Shown here piece by piece: positions 24,926 to 34,519 of a stretch of DNA of 64,000 nt. The stretch's first letter is position 1, and every line of letters starts with the position of its first letter. The translations under genes and the position numbers were made by a program. The notes beneath the pieces were generated by a model. That model had not been told where the DNA came from. It ran no database searches and saw only the letters and a list, made by a program, of their open reading frames with translations. The stretch is from Flammeovirgaceae bacterium UBA6059 (GTDB lineage: Bacteria > Bacteroidota > Bacteroidia > Cytophagales > Cyclobacteriaceae): NCBI GenBank assembly GCA_002435755.1, contig DIYH01000035.1, positions 372,001 through 436,000 of the forward strand, given 5' to 3'.

Positions 24926-25556
24926 TTTAGATAAGATCATACGTGACCGGCTATACCAAAAACCAAGGCCTAACTATCGCGAAATAGAGCAGAACAAACT
25001 GGCTATTTGGTCTGAGGTAGATCGCCATCTGAGCAAGCGACCCACCACGCCATGGTACTGGATGTCAGCTGCAGCTCTCTTGCTATTGCTCAGTTTCTGG
25101 TACGTGCTCAATGAGACCCAACAGCGACACTCACAAGCACTAGCTGCCAGAGATGCTGCTATCACAGAGATACAAAATCAATATGAAGAACATTTATCCG
25201 TGGCAGATGACCGGTTGACCAAGGTCACCAATCTCGAAGCTCAATTGGAGCAAATGACCAAACAGGTAGTCGACCTAAAGATGCAGGAGCAAGTGTCAGT
25301 GTCTTCCCATGTAAAACCAATCTACATTACTGATACCGTCTATATCACCGAAGTGAAGTATATACCACAACCGGCAATTGAGGAACAAAACAGCGAGGAA
25401 CAAATCGCAACAGTCGAGGAAGAGCCTAATTCTAAGGTCGCTTCTGAAGTAACCCAACCGGCATTCATCGCCATCGCTTCTTCAAATGGTGAATCACAAC
25501 AACAAGCGTTCAAATTGAAATTTGGATCATTCACACAGAAAAAAAGAAATCCTTAA
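24912..25556 (+). CDS. Single-pass membrane protein, candidate anti-sigma factor
   Basis: A protein of 214 residues. The N-terminal 47 residues are cytosolic and charged (DLDKIIRDRLYQKPRPNYREIEQ). One membrane helix follows (WYWMSAAALLLLLSFWYVL, residues 48-66), then a coiled coil (RDAAITEIQNQYEEHL through QLEQMTKQVVDLKMQEQ) and a low-complexity acidic tail. There is no zinc-binding ZAS motif, so it is not a recognised anti-sigma domain. The call rests on topology and the 14-base overlap with the sigma factor gene, which implies translational coupling. A porin-like protein follows 12 bases later. Confidence 0.7.
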   Translation: MEPSDLDKIIRDRLYQKPRPNYREIEQNKLAIWSEVDRHLSKRPTTPWYWMSAAALLLLLSFWYVLNETQQRHSQALAARDAAITEIQNQYEEHLSVADDRLTKVTNLEAQLEQMTKQVVDLKMQEQVSVSSHVKPIYITDTVYITEVKYIPQPAIEEQNSEEQIATVEEEPNSKVASEVTQPAFIAIASSNGESQQQAFKLKFGSFTQKKRNP

Positions 25557-25568
25557 AACTCAACAACT

Positions 25569-26543
25569 ATGAAAACAATCATGCATACAACAACCAAATC
25601 AGTGATCATCCTACTCTCTTTGGCTTTGATTCCACTGAGCACCATTGGCCAAGTCATTGGTGATACCGTCATCTTCTATGTGGATCAGCAGATAGAAGTC
25701 AAAATAGCCATTCCAGACTACTATAAGCTTGGTTCCAACCAAGAAATCCCTAAGGAGTTGTTCAACTTACGCGTCGCTCTTCCTACTTTATCGAGTGAGC
25801 TTTCCCCTGATCGTGCTGAGTCGATCTTCGTCTCTCCCGAGGGAACAGTCACTGTAAATCCAGGAAACCCAACGATAGTATATCAAAAGGTCTCTGATGG
25901 TTTAGTCAACACGAGCTTCCGGGATTTGGCAAAGATTTCCACTGAAGAGTATGACATTTCCGTCACCGCGCAAGATATAACCGTGGTGAGTGATGTACCA
26001 TTGGAGGAGCATCTTGCAAGGGTCGTCGATCGACTACCGGAAAAAGCGCTCAGGTCACGCACCTTGTACTACGAGTGTAAAGGTGAGATCGTCACAGAGC
26101 TCACAAGTAAGCACATTACTAACCCACCGGTAGAATTCCTAGAGTTAGAAATTGGTGCGGGAGCCGGGCTGGTGAGAAACGAATGGGTGACTGACTTTTC
26201 CTTTGGTCTTGGCATTGGCTTCAACAAAAAAGGAGCCTATCGCTATCCCTACCTGTCATCCAACATGATCTTTGACTTTGGTGAAGATCGAGATATTAAC
26301 GTTAATACATTCTTGAACCTCGGCTATGGCTGGAGTTCCAATAAATTGTCCACTCGTAACGATAGGCTGTATGCCGAAGTGGGCTATCTCATCTCAAGGC
26401 AAGGCGATCTCTTTGAGGAAAATACCTTCAAATTTGGCTTCAAGTGGTCACCTGTAAAAGGAGTATATGTCAATCCACTCATCTATGTTAGCGATGGATT
26501 CAGCAACATCTTTCCAGGAGTGAGAGTCGGTTTTGGATTTTGA
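25569..26543 (+). CDS. Secreted, probable outer-membrane beta-barrel protein
   Basis: A 324-residue protein with a signal peptide (MKTIMHTTTKSVIILLSLALIPLSTIGQ). Residues 30-180 are a soluble periplasmic part. The last 130 residues alternate polar and hydrophobic residues with aromatic turns (GAGLVRNEWVTDFSFGLGIGF, NVNTFLNLGYGWSS) and end in FGF, as expected of beta-barrel strands and their C-terminal signal. I do not recognise a named family. It is the third gene behind the ECF sigma factor and its membrane partner, so it may be the operon's envelope target or part of a sensing complex. Confidence 0.72.
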   Translation: MKTIMHTTTKSVIILLSLALIPLSTIGQVIGDTVIFYVDQQIEVKIAIPDYYKLGSNQEIPKELFNLRVALPTLSSELSPDRAESIFVSPEGTVTVNPGNPTIVYQKVSDGLVNTSFRDLAKISTEEYDISVTAQDITVVSDVPLEEHLARVVDRLPEKALRSRTLYYECKGEIVTELTSKHITNPPVEFLELEIGAGAGLVRNEWVTDFSFGLGIGFNKKGAYRYPYLSSNMIFDFGEDRDINVNTFLNLGYGWSSNKLSTRNDRLYAEVGYLISRQGDLFEENTFKFGFKWSPVKGVYVNPLIYVSDGFSNIFPGVRVGFGF

Positions 26544-26874
26544 AGAAGCAACAACAACTATCCATTCCGTTGATAGCAGCATTCGTTGATTAAAGTCCAG
26601 AGCAAACCTTCCCATCCATGAAGCAACTATAATTTCAAACCTTGAGCACAGATTCCACTTTGATGATGGCCTCTAAATCTCCCTTAAATCATGAAGTTAC
26701 GAGCCAAAAGCCAAGTATCTCAACATACTATGCCAATTTGCTAGTACTTTTTCGCCATTGATCCCGTAGACGATTAGCAGCTGTATTATTGTAAGATCTG
26801 TAACTATTGATTAACTAAAATTTCAAATTTTAATCATATTGTAAAATGATAGTAGTATAGCTTAAACAATACAT
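26544..26874. other. Gene-free stretch before the nuclease-like gene
   Basis: 331 bases without a credible gene. The right end is very A+T-rich and contains the perfect inverted repeat TAAAATTT-C-AAATTTTA at 26816-26832, framed by TGATTA and AATCA, about 43 bases before the ATG at 26875. This may be an operator or promoter of the downstream gene. Confidence 0.6.
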
Positions 26875-27882
26875 ATGATAAAGATAATTGAGCGGAACAA
26901 TAATAGTATTTCGGCATTTTTAGGTGAAAAACTAATCACTAAACAAGGCTACAGGTTAGAAGATGGTACCCTGTCAAATGATGATGACATTCTAATAGCC
27001 CTCGAGGAATTGGCTCAAGAGAAAGCAACCAGCCTTCCCGATTTAGGTGGCTTTTTTATGACGAAAGATATTCCCGGGACCAACTTTATGGTTACAAGAA
27101 TTGATCGAAGAAAAGATCTGTTAAAGGTCGAAATCACTGGCGACAACTATACATTTCAACAGAGCATTTGGAATGCCCGACTTTATATAAAGAGGTTTGC
27201 AGAATTGAACAAGATTTTTCAAATATCCGATCTCTATACAGAAAAAGACGATGATCCCTTGATCGTTATGGAATACACCGAGTCTTTTTCAAAAAACACG
27301 ACAATTAGAAACGTCCTATTCAATCTTAAACAACATCTTATTGATATTAAAACTCTAGTCGAATTAGAGCTTCGAGGATTCAAGTGGAAGGAAAAATATG
27401 AAAAAGACGAACTAATTTTTTGTAAAGAAGTCCTGACACCACTTTTCCGCAAAATGAAGTTAACCAACCTTCAATTCACCCATGGTGTTGGTGAACACGG
27501 GAAAGATTATGTCTTCTCTGAATTTACTAAGCTTGGCACAATCCGATATTGTGCAATACAGGTAAAAGCTGGAAATCTTGATGGAAAGATATTGGGTAAG
27601 CTGAATGAAATCATTGCGCAGGTCGAAGATGCTTTTACTATTCCTTTTGAGCAGGTAAATGATAGAGAGCAAAAGTATATTGACACATTTTACGTAGTGA
27701 CTAGTGGCAAAATCACCCGAGAGGCAACCACCAAAATAAAGGAAAAGATAAGGTCTGAACTAAAAGGATCTATTAAGTTTTTAGATCAGAACGCCGTTCT
27801 CAATCTAATAAATAAGTATTGGATAGAGACCCCTATTGACCATTCAAGCTATCAACTCGATACTAGCTGGTCATCGCCATGA
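26875..27882 (+). CDS. Putative PD-(D/E)XK nuclease-like protein of unknown role
   Basis: A soluble protein of 335 residues. The N-terminal 150 residues are unrecognised. The C-terminal half begins with a helix (FCKEVLTPLFRKM) and contains FTHGVGEHGKDYVF and, after a beta turn, YCAIQVKAG. This gives Asp211 and Gln229-x-Lys231, the spacing and context of a PD-(D/E)XK core with Gln in the third position, as in Mrr-like enzymes. A later helix (NEIIAQVEDAFTIPFEQVNDREQKYIDTFYVVTSGKIT) fits the same fold. Base composition is clearly more A+T-rich than its neighbours, and it overlaps the convergent cystathionine synthase gene by 20 bases. A recently acquired defence-type nuclease is possible but unproven. 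Confidence 0.6.
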   Translation: MIKIIERNNNSISAFLGEKLITKQGYRLEDGTLSNDDDILIALEELAQEKATSLPDLGGFFMTKDIPGTNFMVTRIDRRKDLLKVEITGDNYTFQQSIWNARLYIKRFAELNKIFQISDLYTEKDDDPLIVMEYTESFSKNTTIRNVLFNLKQHLIDIKTLVELELRGFKWKEKYEKDELIFCKEVLTPLFRKMKLTNLQFTHGVGEHGKDYVFSEFTKLGTIRYCAIQVKAGNLDGKILGKLNEIIAQVEDAFTIPFEQVNDREQKYIDTFYVVTSGKITREATTKIKEKIRSELKGSIKFLDQNAVLNLINKYWIETPIDHSSYQLDTSWSSP

Positions 27883-29233
27883 GCAAATCACTTTGTGTAA
27901 TGATATGCACATCATTTTTATGATCCCTGACTAGCAGTGCTTTGTTTTCCTTGTTAATAAGTGAGGAGAGTACATCCAGAGAATTATCCATTGCGACAAA
28001 CTGGAAGGAAGGCTCCATTACCTCTCCGACGGGTTGGGATTTGATCTCCGGATTCTCAATCAACTTCCCCAAGACTTTAGCATCCGTGAGACTACCTACA
28101 AACTCATCATTACTTGTTACCGGGATTTGATCGATTCCCTTATCATTCATGAACTTGATAGCATCCCCTACTGAAGAGTCTCGGTCTATTGTGAATAACT
28201 TACTACTTCCATTGCGATGGGCAAGAATGTCTTTTGCGGTAGCGAAGTTTCGAGCGACGAAACCGTGATCTTTCATCCAGTTGTCATTGTAGATCTTGCC
28301 TAGATAGCGTGTGCCATGATCAGGCAGAATGACGACCATCACATCATTTTCCGATAGGTGCTCTCTTGCATACTCCAGCGCCCCGAATACTGCCGACCCA
28401 CATGACCACCCACAAAAAAGGCCTTCATCCTGAGCCAACCGGCGCGTCATAATAGCTCCATCCTTATCTGTCACTTTCACAAAATGATCTATCACACTGA
28501 AGTCCACATTCTTCGGTAGTATATCCTCGCCGATACCCTCTGTCATATACGGATATACTTCTTTCTCGTCAAAAACGCCTGTCTCTTTATACTTCTTAAA
28601 GACCGACCCGTACGTATCAATACCAACAGACACAACATCAGCGTTTTGCTCCTTGAGGTAGCGTGCCACGCCGCACATCGATCCACCAGTACCTACACCA
28701 GCAGCGTAGTGAGTGATTTTGCCCTCCGTATCCCTCCAAATCTCAGGACCGGTGCTTTCGTAGTGCGCTTTGGCGTTCGACAAATTGTCATATTGGTTAG
28801 GGTAAAATGAGTTCGGGATATCAGCATTGAGTTTCTTGGCTACAGAGTAGTAAGAGCGCGGATCTTCTGGCTCCACATTGGTCGGGCATACGATCACCTC
28901 CGCCCCTACAGCCCGCAGTATATCGATCTTCTCCTGGCTTTGCTTATCCGCCAAGGTAAAAATACATTTGTAGCCTTTGGCAATAGCTGCTAAGGCCAGC
29001 CCCATACCGGTATTACCACTCGTTCCCTCGATGATGGTACCACCTGGCTTCAGAATACCCGCAGCTTCTGCATCTTCGACCATTTTTAGTGCCATCCGAT
29101 CCTTCATTGAGTTTCCCGGATTGAAATACTCCACCTTTGCAAGGACTGTACCTTTGATGCCTTTTGTCAGATTGTTGAGCTTTACCAAAGGTGTATCCCC
29201 AATGGTTTCGATGATGGAGTTGTAGTACTTCAT
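27863..29233 (-). CDS. Cystathionine beta-synthase with C-terminal CBS pair
   Basis: A 456-residue, two-part protein. Residues 1-325 are the PLP enzyme, with Lys44 in NPGNSMKDR, the phosphate loop GTSGNTG (residues 70-76), a substrate loop and GVGTGGSMCGVARYLKE. Residues 335-456 form two CBS motifs (KDILAHRNGSSKLFTIDRDS, then VGEVMEPSFQFVAMDNSLDV). Such enzymes condense serine or an activated serine with homocysteine to make cystathionine. Bacterial members named this way can also make cysteine from O-acetylserine, and the two cannot be separated here. The CBS pair would bind a nucleotide or S-adenosylmethionine as a regulator. It has its own promoter-like site. Confidence 0.9.
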   Translation of the reverse strand: MKYYNSIIETIGDTPLVKLNNLTKGIKGTVLAKVEYFNPGNSMKDRMALKMVEDAEAAGILKPGGTIIEGTSGNTGMGLALAAIAKGYKCIFTLADKQSQEKIDILRAVGAEVIVCPTNVEPEDPRSYYSVAKKLNADIPNSFYPNQYDNLSNAKAHYESTGPEIWRDTEGKITHYAAGVGTGGSMCGVARYLKEQNADVVSVGIDTYGSVFKKYKETGVFDEKEVYPYMTEGIGEDILPKNVDFSVIDHFVKVTDKDGAIMTRRLAQDEGLFCGWSCGSAVFGALEYAREHLSENDVMVVILPDHGTRYLGKIYNDNWMKDHGFVARNFATAKDILAHRNGSSKLFTIDRDSSVGDAIKFMNDKGIDQIPVTSNDEFVGSLTDAKVLGKLIENPEIKSQPVGEVMEPSFQFVAMDNSLDVLSSLINKENKALLVRDHKNDVHIITQSDLLMAMTS

Positions 29234-29282
29234 GTGGCTTTTTGTTGTTATGTTTGGTTGGCTGGTGCCGCCCTATTGGCTG

Positions 29283-29311
29283 CAAAAGTAACCAGTCGCT
29301 TTATCACTAAA
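29283..29311 (-). promoter_or_regulatory. Candidate promoter of the cystathionine beta-synthase gene
   Basis: On the minus strand TACTTTTG (29290-29283) matches TAnnTTTG exactly. TTTA (29311-29308) lies 17 bases upstream as an imperfect -33 element. The predicted transcript start is about 40-45 bases before the ATG. Confidence 0.45.
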
Positions 29312-29366
29312 AAGGAATACGTCTGGCTTGCCTATGAGTTAGCAAGTAGAATAACAATTTACACAG

Positions 29367-30272
29367 ATGGGAATAGAAAGAATTAATCTCAATGGATCAC
29401 TCGCACTCTCACGTCTCGTATTTGGTGTTTGGAGGCTGGCTGATTGGAAAATGTCAAAGGACGACACACAAGCCTTGATCGAAAAGAACATTGAACTTGG
29501 TGTAACAAGCTTCGATCATGCTGATATATATGGGGACTATACTTGTGAGGAGCTTTTTGGTAGAGCGCTAACGCAATCATCAGCGCTACGTGATAAGATG
29601 GAGATCATCACCAAGTGTGGCATTAAGCTGATCTCCAAAAATCGGCCAGATCACAAAATCAAGTATTATGATACCAGCAGGGGCCACATTATCTCTTCGG
29701 CAGAGCATTCGCTAAAAAATCTTGGTACTGACCGTATAGACCTTCTTTTGATACATCGTCCTGATCCGATGACCGACCCTGATGAGGTAGCAGAAGCATT
29801 TCGACAGCTAAAGGCAGACGGGAAAGTCCTGCACTTTGGTGTCTCCAATTTTTCTCCTATACAGTATGACACGCTCAACGCTTACCTCGATGATCCTCTA
29901 ATCACCAATCAGGTTGAGATCTCTGCACTTTGTTTGGACCAATTCAAAAATGGAACAATTGAACACGCACAACTCCATGATATTTGCCCAATGGCATGGT
30001 CTCCATTAGGTGGTGGTGCTGTGTTCACAGGAGAAGATGAAAAAGCTATTCGGGTACGAAAGGTGTTGGAGCAATGGAGTGAAGAGAAAGGGAAATCAAT
30101 GGATCAACTACTCATTGCTTGGTTGCTCATGCATCCGTCTAAAATCATCCCTATCCTTGGAACAGGAAAAATAGATCGTGTCCAAAAGGCGATGGGGGCG
30201 CTGGAAATTGATCTAACCAGACAGGAATGGTTTGAGCTTTGGCAAGCTTCCGAAGGACAGGAGGTACCTTAA
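29367..30272 (+). CDS. Aldo/keto reductase (YdhF-like)
   Basis: A TIM-barrel reductase of 301 residues. The catalytic set is visible: Asp and Tyr in FDHADIYGDYTCEELFG, Lys in KMEIITKCGI, and His in DLLLIHRPDPMTDPDEVAEAF. The NADPH-binding part is in WSPLGGG and IPILGTGKIDRVQKAM. The long helix with TDPDEVAEAFRQLKADGKV and the sequence KIKYYDTSRGHI place it near the E. coli YdhF group. Such enzymes reduce aldehydes or ketones with NADPH; the natural substrate is unknown. It is a single gene, convergent with the CHAT-domain gene after 19 bases. Confidence 0.92.
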   Translation: MGIERINLNGSLALSRLVFGVWRLADWKMSKDDTQALIEKNIELGVTSFDHADIYGDYTCEELFGRALTQSSALRDKMEIITKCGIKLISKNRPDHKIKYYDTSRGHIISSAEHSLKNLGTDRIDLLLIHRPDPMTDPDEVAEAFRQLKADGKVLHFGVSNFSPIQYDTLNAYLDDPLITNQVEISALCLDQFKNGTIEHAQLHDICPMAWSPLGGGAVFTGEDEKAIRVRKVLEQWSEEKGKSMDQLLIAWLLMHPSKIIPILGTGKIDRVQKAMGALEIDLTRQEWFELWQASEGQEVP

Positions 30273-30291
30273 GTGTCTAGAGAGAGTCTAG

Positions 30292-33200
30292 CTAGTTATT
30301 GAAGCCGATCATTACAAATGGTCCCCAATAAATCGGATCGATGTACTCGGTCCTGATCTCTTTCTTAGCTTCAATAAAGCTTTGACGCATATCACCCGTT
30401 TCCAGCCATTTGTTATAAAACTTGATCATTAGCTTTTGGGTGGCATCATCAGATACTTTGAACAGACTCATGATGATCGTTTTGGCACCTGCTACAAGGA
30501 ATGAACGTTGAAGGCCAAATACACCTTCACCGGCTTCTACTTCACCCAGACCTGTTTCACAAGCACTTAGCACTACTAACTCAGTTTGATCAAGGTTGAG
30601 GTTCATTGCCTCATAAGCCGTAAGGATACCGTCATCCATATTGAAGTTGTAGTCGGTACGGTTAAGGATGTCACCCGCACCAGTAAGTAAAAGGCCACTT
30701 CTGAGCAATGGATTCTGTGTCGATCTGCTTGATGCATCACTTCGACCTTTGTCGTCATCTTCTTTAAAGAATCCGTGAGTAGCTATATGGAATACCCTTG
30801 GACTTTCGACTGTTTTAAGAGTGCTTTCATCAGCTTTTTTCTCTGTAAAGTGGTCAGCTCTCCAACCGTTCTCTCTCATCAGTTCACGTAGCTCATTGAC
30901 CTCAACCTCTGTACCAGGCAGCTGTGAGATCACGTCATTGGTAGCCCTGGTTAGTCCATCATCATCTATCTTTTTGCCAGGCTCAGTGTCTACATAGAAA
31001 GTTGGGTTACCAAACATCGCTACGATCTTAGATTCTCTCACCCTGTCGCCTTGCAAACGTTTGAGGAAAATGTCCTTAGTGTTGCTGACAAGTACGATGT
31101 TAGAGTTATCCAGAACATACTGACCATCACCAGTAGGTATTGCTTCAAGGTTGATCTGATTATAAACTCCATCTGGTGATAAATATATGGTAGCTGAAAC
31201 GCCCACCTCATTCTGGATCCTTCTCCAATACGCGTCGTATGACTGGGTATCCTCAACTCTATATCGGATACTATTGCGGTAGATCTTTAGATTCCTATTC
31301 TCAAGATCTGACCCATTTTCCAGCAATACCATCTGTGGTTTGGTCTTTTTATCAGGATTGACATAAAGCACCGCGTACATAATGGAATCAGACAATGTAT
31401 GACTAAAGTGCCTAAAACGTATCATCTCTACTGCCACTTCATTGGGCTGCAATGCATTCTGTACCTGGTCCCAGGTCACAATGCGCGACTCGAATGCTCC
31501 GGCAAAGTCCTCCGACTTTAGACTTAATTCCTTTTCAAGATCGTTGACTTGATTTTGAAGGCTATTTACATTTATACCTGAGCTCGAGATCTCCTCGGTG
31601 CTCATGGATAATGCCGCTGTGAGTTGCTCTTTGCTCTTTATCCATTCATTGTAGAGATTGATCAGTGATGTGTTACCACTGCTAAGGATACGCTCACGCA
31701 CTTTGATAGATGAGCTTAACAGCAATGCCTTAGTCAGCAATGCATTGTTGTAGAGGGAACCAATCAGGTCATCATTTAACCGGTTGTGACTAACGACAAT
31801 TGAGTTATAAAACTCGTAATCTTCTCGGATGGTATTCCAGAACTTGGCTTTCTCACTTTCACTTAAAGCAGGAAAATACTCTTCAATGAATAAGTGGTAT
31901 TTGGCAAGTACTTCTTCAAGAGACCGTTGCGCTCTCTTCACATCACCCTGCATGTAGTAAGCTTTGGAAAGCTTCGATTGAACTTTAAGATACTCTGGAT
32001 GTTGATCACCGAAGAACTTTTCAAATCGCGCTTTTGCCTTGTTGTAGAAGCTCTCTGCCTGACTATAGTCGTATTGATTGTATCTGATATCACCCATCAA
32101 CAGATCGATGGTAGCAGCATTGATGTTGTTGCGCTTGCCGATTTTTGATTCCCATGTCGAACCTGCCTGCTCGAGGTAGCTTTCGGCTATATTATAGTCT
32201 GCCGAGGCAATAGCCACTATCGCAGAATTCTTCAATAGCTCAGCATAAATGGGTGTTGATGCGCCGAGCTTTCTACCTATGATCTCTTCTGACTCACTGA
32301 GCAATCCTTCTACCTCATCAATCGGGTCTCCCAAATAGAATTTGGCTAATGCCAGGTCAGCATTGGCCATGGCTACATCCACATGGTCATCTCCGAGCTT
32401 TGCACGCTGGATTTTCAGGACACTGATCAATATTTGCTCCGCACGCGCATAGTCCCCTATCGCGGAATAGACACTGGCTAGCTCTCTTAGCGGGGGCACT
32501 AGCTTGGTAGACCCGTCTCCAAAAATATCTTTAGCCAGGTTATAAGCCTGTCTCGCGTACTGCTCAGAGGCTGCATAATCACCTATGAGCAAATGATACT
32601 CAGACTGAGTTGTGAGAGGTGCTAGTAGCTGTCGACTTTTCTTTCCATAGCGCTCTTCTTTATTCGCGATCGAGCTCGTTAGTATTTCTTGGGCTTCAGC
32701 ATACACACCTATTTTGATGTAAAGGGCTGCAAGGTCGTCCTTCACATTTTCACTATCCACTATTTGTATATCATTCTTTTCCCTCGTCTTGAAAGCCTCG
32801 TCGATATTCGCTTCAGCTTCATCATATTCGCCATAGATGCTTAAAAGTGAAGCATCTGTGATCAGCATGGCGGTGTAGTCCGTAAGGCTTTCGAGTGTCT
32901 TGGTTTGAAGTACAATTTGAAACGCCTCGTCCAAAGCCGCTCTGGCCTTGTCGTAATTACCAATTTTCAACTGTAGCCCGGCAATCAAATGTAGCTCTCG
33001 TGCATAGCGGATATCTTTGTTATCCCATTTGCGCCGAGCTTCTAAAAGGGCCTTATCGAGATATCTTGAGGCCTTCTCAAAGTCATCATTTTCGGAATAA
33101 AACTTAGCCACATGGTTGAGTATGTCTGTGTAGAGTGGGTGACCTTCTGTGATCTCAGGCTCCACTATCTCTACCCAACTCTCATCGTAGATATTCTTAG

Positions 33201-34497
33201 CAATATCAAAATTGTCAGTATGATCAATATAGTAGTTGGCCAGCCTTACCTGTGTCAGGTGGTACACAGGTGCATCTTCACCCACCAGTTCCTTTTGAAT
33301 ATTCAGAATTGCATTTAAATAGTTCTGGCCGGTTTGCAGCTTATTGGTTAAGACAGCAACGCGATAACCAATTTCCAAAAGCTCAATCCGTCGATAGTGA
33401 TTAGTCGGAAGCGTTGATTTTCTCCTCAATAAAGCGGATAGGTCAGCACCCAACCCGTCCAGGTTCTGCCTTTCAACACGATTGTCAAATTTTACCAACT
33501 CATCTGACATGGAGTAGAAGCTACGATCATCATGATACTTGTTGAGCGTCATTCGCAGCTCCTCATTAGTAATTTTATACTTGGCCTTGTTTTCATTTCT
33601 GGAGTAAGCACTCAAAAGCTTATTTCGCAAATCCATTACCATATAATGTGATGGAGCATAGTCCTTCAGCGCTTTGAGGTAAGCCTTTTCATAAAACTTG
33701 GTCAGTGGGTCAACATCCATCCCACTCTCCTCCAATAAAAGTGCATTGTAGAATTGATTCATAGAGTAGGTCAGGTCCTTCTTCCCAAGCGCTTCATCAA
33801 TCCATGTTTCGTTAGATACAAAAGCAGAATCGGCACTCAGGTAGTCTCCCATTAGCCGAAGTGCATTGGCTCTGTAAATAAGCAGTAGTGCATACTTCTG
33901 AGCATTAAGCTCAAGTGTCTTTTTGTCTCCTTCACTCAGTCTCTGCTGAAAAAAAGGCAGTTGACCATCTATTGTCCTTATGGCTTCAGCGTAGTAGCCT
34001 TTGCCAACCAGAATATTGGCGCGATTGACCTGAAACTCCGCCTCTACATCCTGGTTGAGCGCGTTGTTGGCCTTAAAGATAGATTCCGCCTGTTCCGTGT
34101 AAGTACTTGCCTTTCGGTAGTGACCATAAAGCAGGTATACCTGAGATGCATCGCGCAAGGTGAATCCATGATCTATGGAACCTTCGCCGTGGATTTTGAT
34201 GCTCAATGCTATGGCCTTGTCTAATTGATTAAGGCCATCCTCAAGGTATCCTAACGCTACAAAACACTTCGCTTCTTCAAGCATGGCCTGAGCGTTGAAG
34301 CGGTTTTCTTCCCCGAAAGATTTGATGGATTTTTCCTTGATCTTTTCAATCTGCTTCAGTGCCTTATCATAGTCACCGTAGGTAAAATCCTCATGGATCT
34401 TATCAAATTGCGAAGCATACTCTTGAGCAGAAAGATGAATTACAAATCCCTGTAATAGAATAAAAGTGAGGAATAATTGTAATTTTCGCATCCTCAA
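30292..34497 (-). CDS. Secreted TPR-rich protein with C-terminal CHAT protease domain
   Basis: At 1401 residues this is one of the largest proteins in the window. A signal peptide (RKLQLFLTFILLQGFVIHLSAQ) is followed by about twenty TPR-like helical pairs (residues 30-900), a coiled region (about 960-1040) and a CHAT domain (about 1060-1400). The caspase-like dyad is present: His1241 in FHIATHGFF and Cys1313 in VVLSACETGLGE, followed by GVFGLQRSFLVAGAKTIIMSLFKV. CHAT proteins are cysteine proteases related to caspases and separase. Most characterised ones are cytosolic, yet this one is exported, and its target is unknown. It is a single gene. Confidence 0.9.
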   Translation of the reverse strand: MRMRKLQLFLTFILLQGFVIHLSAQEYASQFDKIHEDFTYGDYDKALKQIEKIKEKSIKSFGEENRFNAQAMLEEAKCFVALGYLEDGLNQLDKAIALSIKIHGEGSIDHGFTLRDASQVYLLYGHYRKASTYTEQAESIFKANNALNQDVEAEFQVNRANILVGKGYYAEAIRTIDGQLPFFQQRLSEGDKKTLELNAQKYALLLIYRANALRLMGDYLSADSAFVSNETWIDEALGKKDLTYSMNQFYNALLLEESGMDVDPLTKFYEKAYLKALKDYAPSHYMVMDLRNKLLSAYSRNENKAKYKITNEELRMTLNKYHDDRSFYSMSDELVKFDNRVERQNLDGLGADLSALLRRKSTLPTNHYRRIELLEIGYRVAVLTNKLQTGQNYLNAILNIQKELVGEDAPVYHLTQVRLANYYIDHTDNFDIAKNIYDESWVEIVEPEITEGHPLYTDILNHVAKFYSENDDFEKASRYLDKALLEARRKWDNKDIRYARELHLIAGLQLKIGNYDKARAALDEAFQIVLQTKTLESLTDYTAMLITDASLLSIYGEYDEAEANIDEAFKTREKNDIQIVDSENVKDDLAALYIKIGVYAEAQEILTSSIANKEERYGKKSRQLLAPLTTQSEYHLLIGDYAASEQYARQAYNLAKDIFGDGSTKLVPPLRELASVYSAIGDYARAEQILISVLKIQRAKLGDDHVDVAMANADLALAKFYLGDPIDEVEGLLSESEEIIGRKLGASTPIYAELLKNSAIVAIASADYNIAESYLEQAGSTWESKIGKRNNINAATIDLLMGDIRYNQYDYSQAESFYNKAKARFEKFFGDQHPEYLKVQSKLSKAYYMQGDVKRAQRSLEEVLAKYHLFIEEYFPALSESEKAKFWNTIREDYEFYNSIVVSHNRLNDDLIGSLYNNALLTKALLLSSSIKVRERILSSGNTSLINLYNEWIKSKEQLTAALSMSTEEISSSGINVNSLQNQVNDLEKELSLKSEDFAGAFESRIVTWDQVQNALQPNEVAVEMIRFRHFSHTLSDSIMYAVLYVNPDKKTKPQMVLLENGSDLENRNLKIYRNSIRYRVEDTQSYDAYWRRIQNEVGVSATIYLSPDGVYNQINLEAIPTGDGQYVLDNSNIVLVSNTKDIFLKRLQGDRVRESKIVAMFGNPTFYVDTEPGKKIDDDGLTRATNDVISQLPGTEVEVNELRELMRENGWRADHFTEKKADESTLKTVESPRVFHIATHGFFKEDDDKGRSDASSRSTQNPLLRSGLLLTGAGDILNRTDYNFNMDDGILTAYEAMNLNLDQTELVVLSACETGLGEVEAGEGVFGLQRSFLVAGAKTIIMSLFKVSDDATQKLMIKFYNKWLETGDMRQSFIEAKKEIRTEYIDPIYWGPFVMIGFNN

Positions 34498-34519
34498 AAT
34501 AACAAATTTTAGGTGTGAG

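Noticed and set aside
24912..25556. FecR-type or zinc anti-sigma factor
   Set aside because: Neither the FecR domain nor the His/Cys zinc motif is present; only the topology and overlap support the anti-sigma idea.
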